From positions 1 through 5,744 of the forward strand of contig JACDHQ010000162.1 in assembly GCA_013820975.1 (NCBI GenBank): 5,744 nt of DNA, written 5' to 3'. Below, in pieces: positions 5,345-5,744 of this stretch. The first letter of the stretch is position 1. Each line of letters starts with the position of its first letter. The notes beneath the pieces were generated by a model. It did no database searches, was not told the origin of the DNA, and saw only the letters and a list, made by a program, of their open reading frames with translations. Source of the stretch: Gemmatimonadaceae bacterium. GTDB lineage: Bacteria; Gemmatimonadota; Gemmatimonadetes; Gemmatimonadales; Gemmatimonadaceae. A program made the position numbers and the translations under genes.

Positions 5345-5744
5345 ATGATTCGAGCCTCTTCGTTCCGCCTGCTCGCCCTCGCGGGCAGCATGGCGGCAGT
5401 GCTTAGCTGCGATTCCGGCGCTCCGACCGGCCTCGGGGAGTTCCTCGGGGGCGACGGTGCCGGCCAGGTCAGCACCGGTGGCGGCGGCGCTGCCATCGGT
5501 GGTGACGGTCGCTTTCCGACCGCCACGATCGACACGCCGAGTGTATATGGATCACTCGTCAACGTCGGCGACTCCATCCTCGTCGCAGTGCGCGTCCGTG
5601 ACGCGGGCGGCGTCCAGTCCATTCGGATCTCGGGGCTGACCATCAAGGGCAATCCCGAGGTCGGGACGCAGGTGATCACCGAGCGGTACACCACGGTGGT
5701 CGCCGGGCCGTTCCCAGCGGGAACCGCGAGCCGTGCCGATACCG
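5345..5744 (+). CDS. Putative lipoprotein with Ig-like domain, 3' end missing
   Basis: An open frame starts at ATG 5345, 9 nt after the pilQ stop, and runs off the window after 133 codons, so its length is unknown. The N-terminus MIRASSFRLLALAGSMAAVLSC is a lipoprotein-type signal: basic start, hydrophobic core, and a lipobox-like VLSC with Cys22 (the Leu at -2 is less usual). A flexible Gly-rich stretch follows (30-55). From about residue 57 the pattern is beta-rich (ATIDTPSVYGSLVNVGDS at 60-77, then ILVAVRVRDAGGVQSIRISG at 78-97), resembling bacterial Ig-like or cadherin-like domains that begin with a P...G..V..GD signature. No strong ribosome site is seen; GGTGA (5331-5335) lies 9 nt upstream. 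The spacing implies co-transcription with pilQ. The function is unknown. A surface or pilus-associated outer-membrane lipoprotein is possible; it does not look like the TPR pilotin PilF/PilW. Confidence 0.75.
   Translation, partial: MIRASSFRLLALAGSMAAVLSCDSGAPTGLGEFLGGDGAGQVSTGGGGAAIGGDGRFPTATIDTPSVYGSLVNVGDSILVAVRVRDAGGVQSIRISGLTIKGNPEVGTQVITERYTTVVAGPFPAGTASRADT

Overview
The window holds a type IV pilus (T4P) alignment and secretin operon in the classic order pilM-pilN-pilO-pilP-pilQ, all on the + strand, followed by the start of a lipoprotein gene that runs off the right edge. Base composition is high GC with G/C-ending codons throughout. The mix of features (high GC, PilP without a lipobox, single-AMIN PilQ, an Ig-like lipoprotein directly after pilQ) would fit a non-proteobacterial Gram-negative such as a member of Gemmatimonadota. 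That placement is an inference, not something a marker gene in the window proves.

Layout: bases 1-339 carry no convincing gene. They hold a stem-loop just after a possible upstream stop codon (31-69), a TTGACA hexamer (103-108), a palindrome with CRP/FNR-like geometry (114-133), a cluster of GTGAC half-sites (205-230), and a cytosine-rich pyrimidine leader (291-339) running into the pilM start. Then come pilM (340-1380), pilN (1403-2218), pilO (2223-2831), pilP (2828-3274), pilQ (3275-5335) and the partial lipoprotein gene (from 5345). Gaps are 22 and 4 nt, then a 4-nt overlap, 0 nt and 9 nt, so the genes are almost certainly co-transcribed.

How they work together: PilM is a cytoplasmic actin-like ATP-binding protein that docks on the INLLP tail of PilN. 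PilN and PilO are bitopic inner-membrane proteins whose periplasmic ferredoxin-like domains pair. PilP bridges them to the periplasmic N-domains of PilQ. PilQ is the outer-membrane secretin through which the pilus passes, anchored to peptidoglycan by its AMIN domain. The motor ATPases, PilC platform, pilins, prepilin peptidase and pilotin are not in this window.

No wholly new system is visible. The points most worth a second look are a two-cysteine loop inserted in PilQ (the only cysteines in the mature proteins of the five Pil subunits), a long Ala/Pro/Gly insert in the periplasmic domain of PilN, the uncharacterised Ig-like lipoprotein behind pilQ, and the dyad-rich region upstream of pilM.
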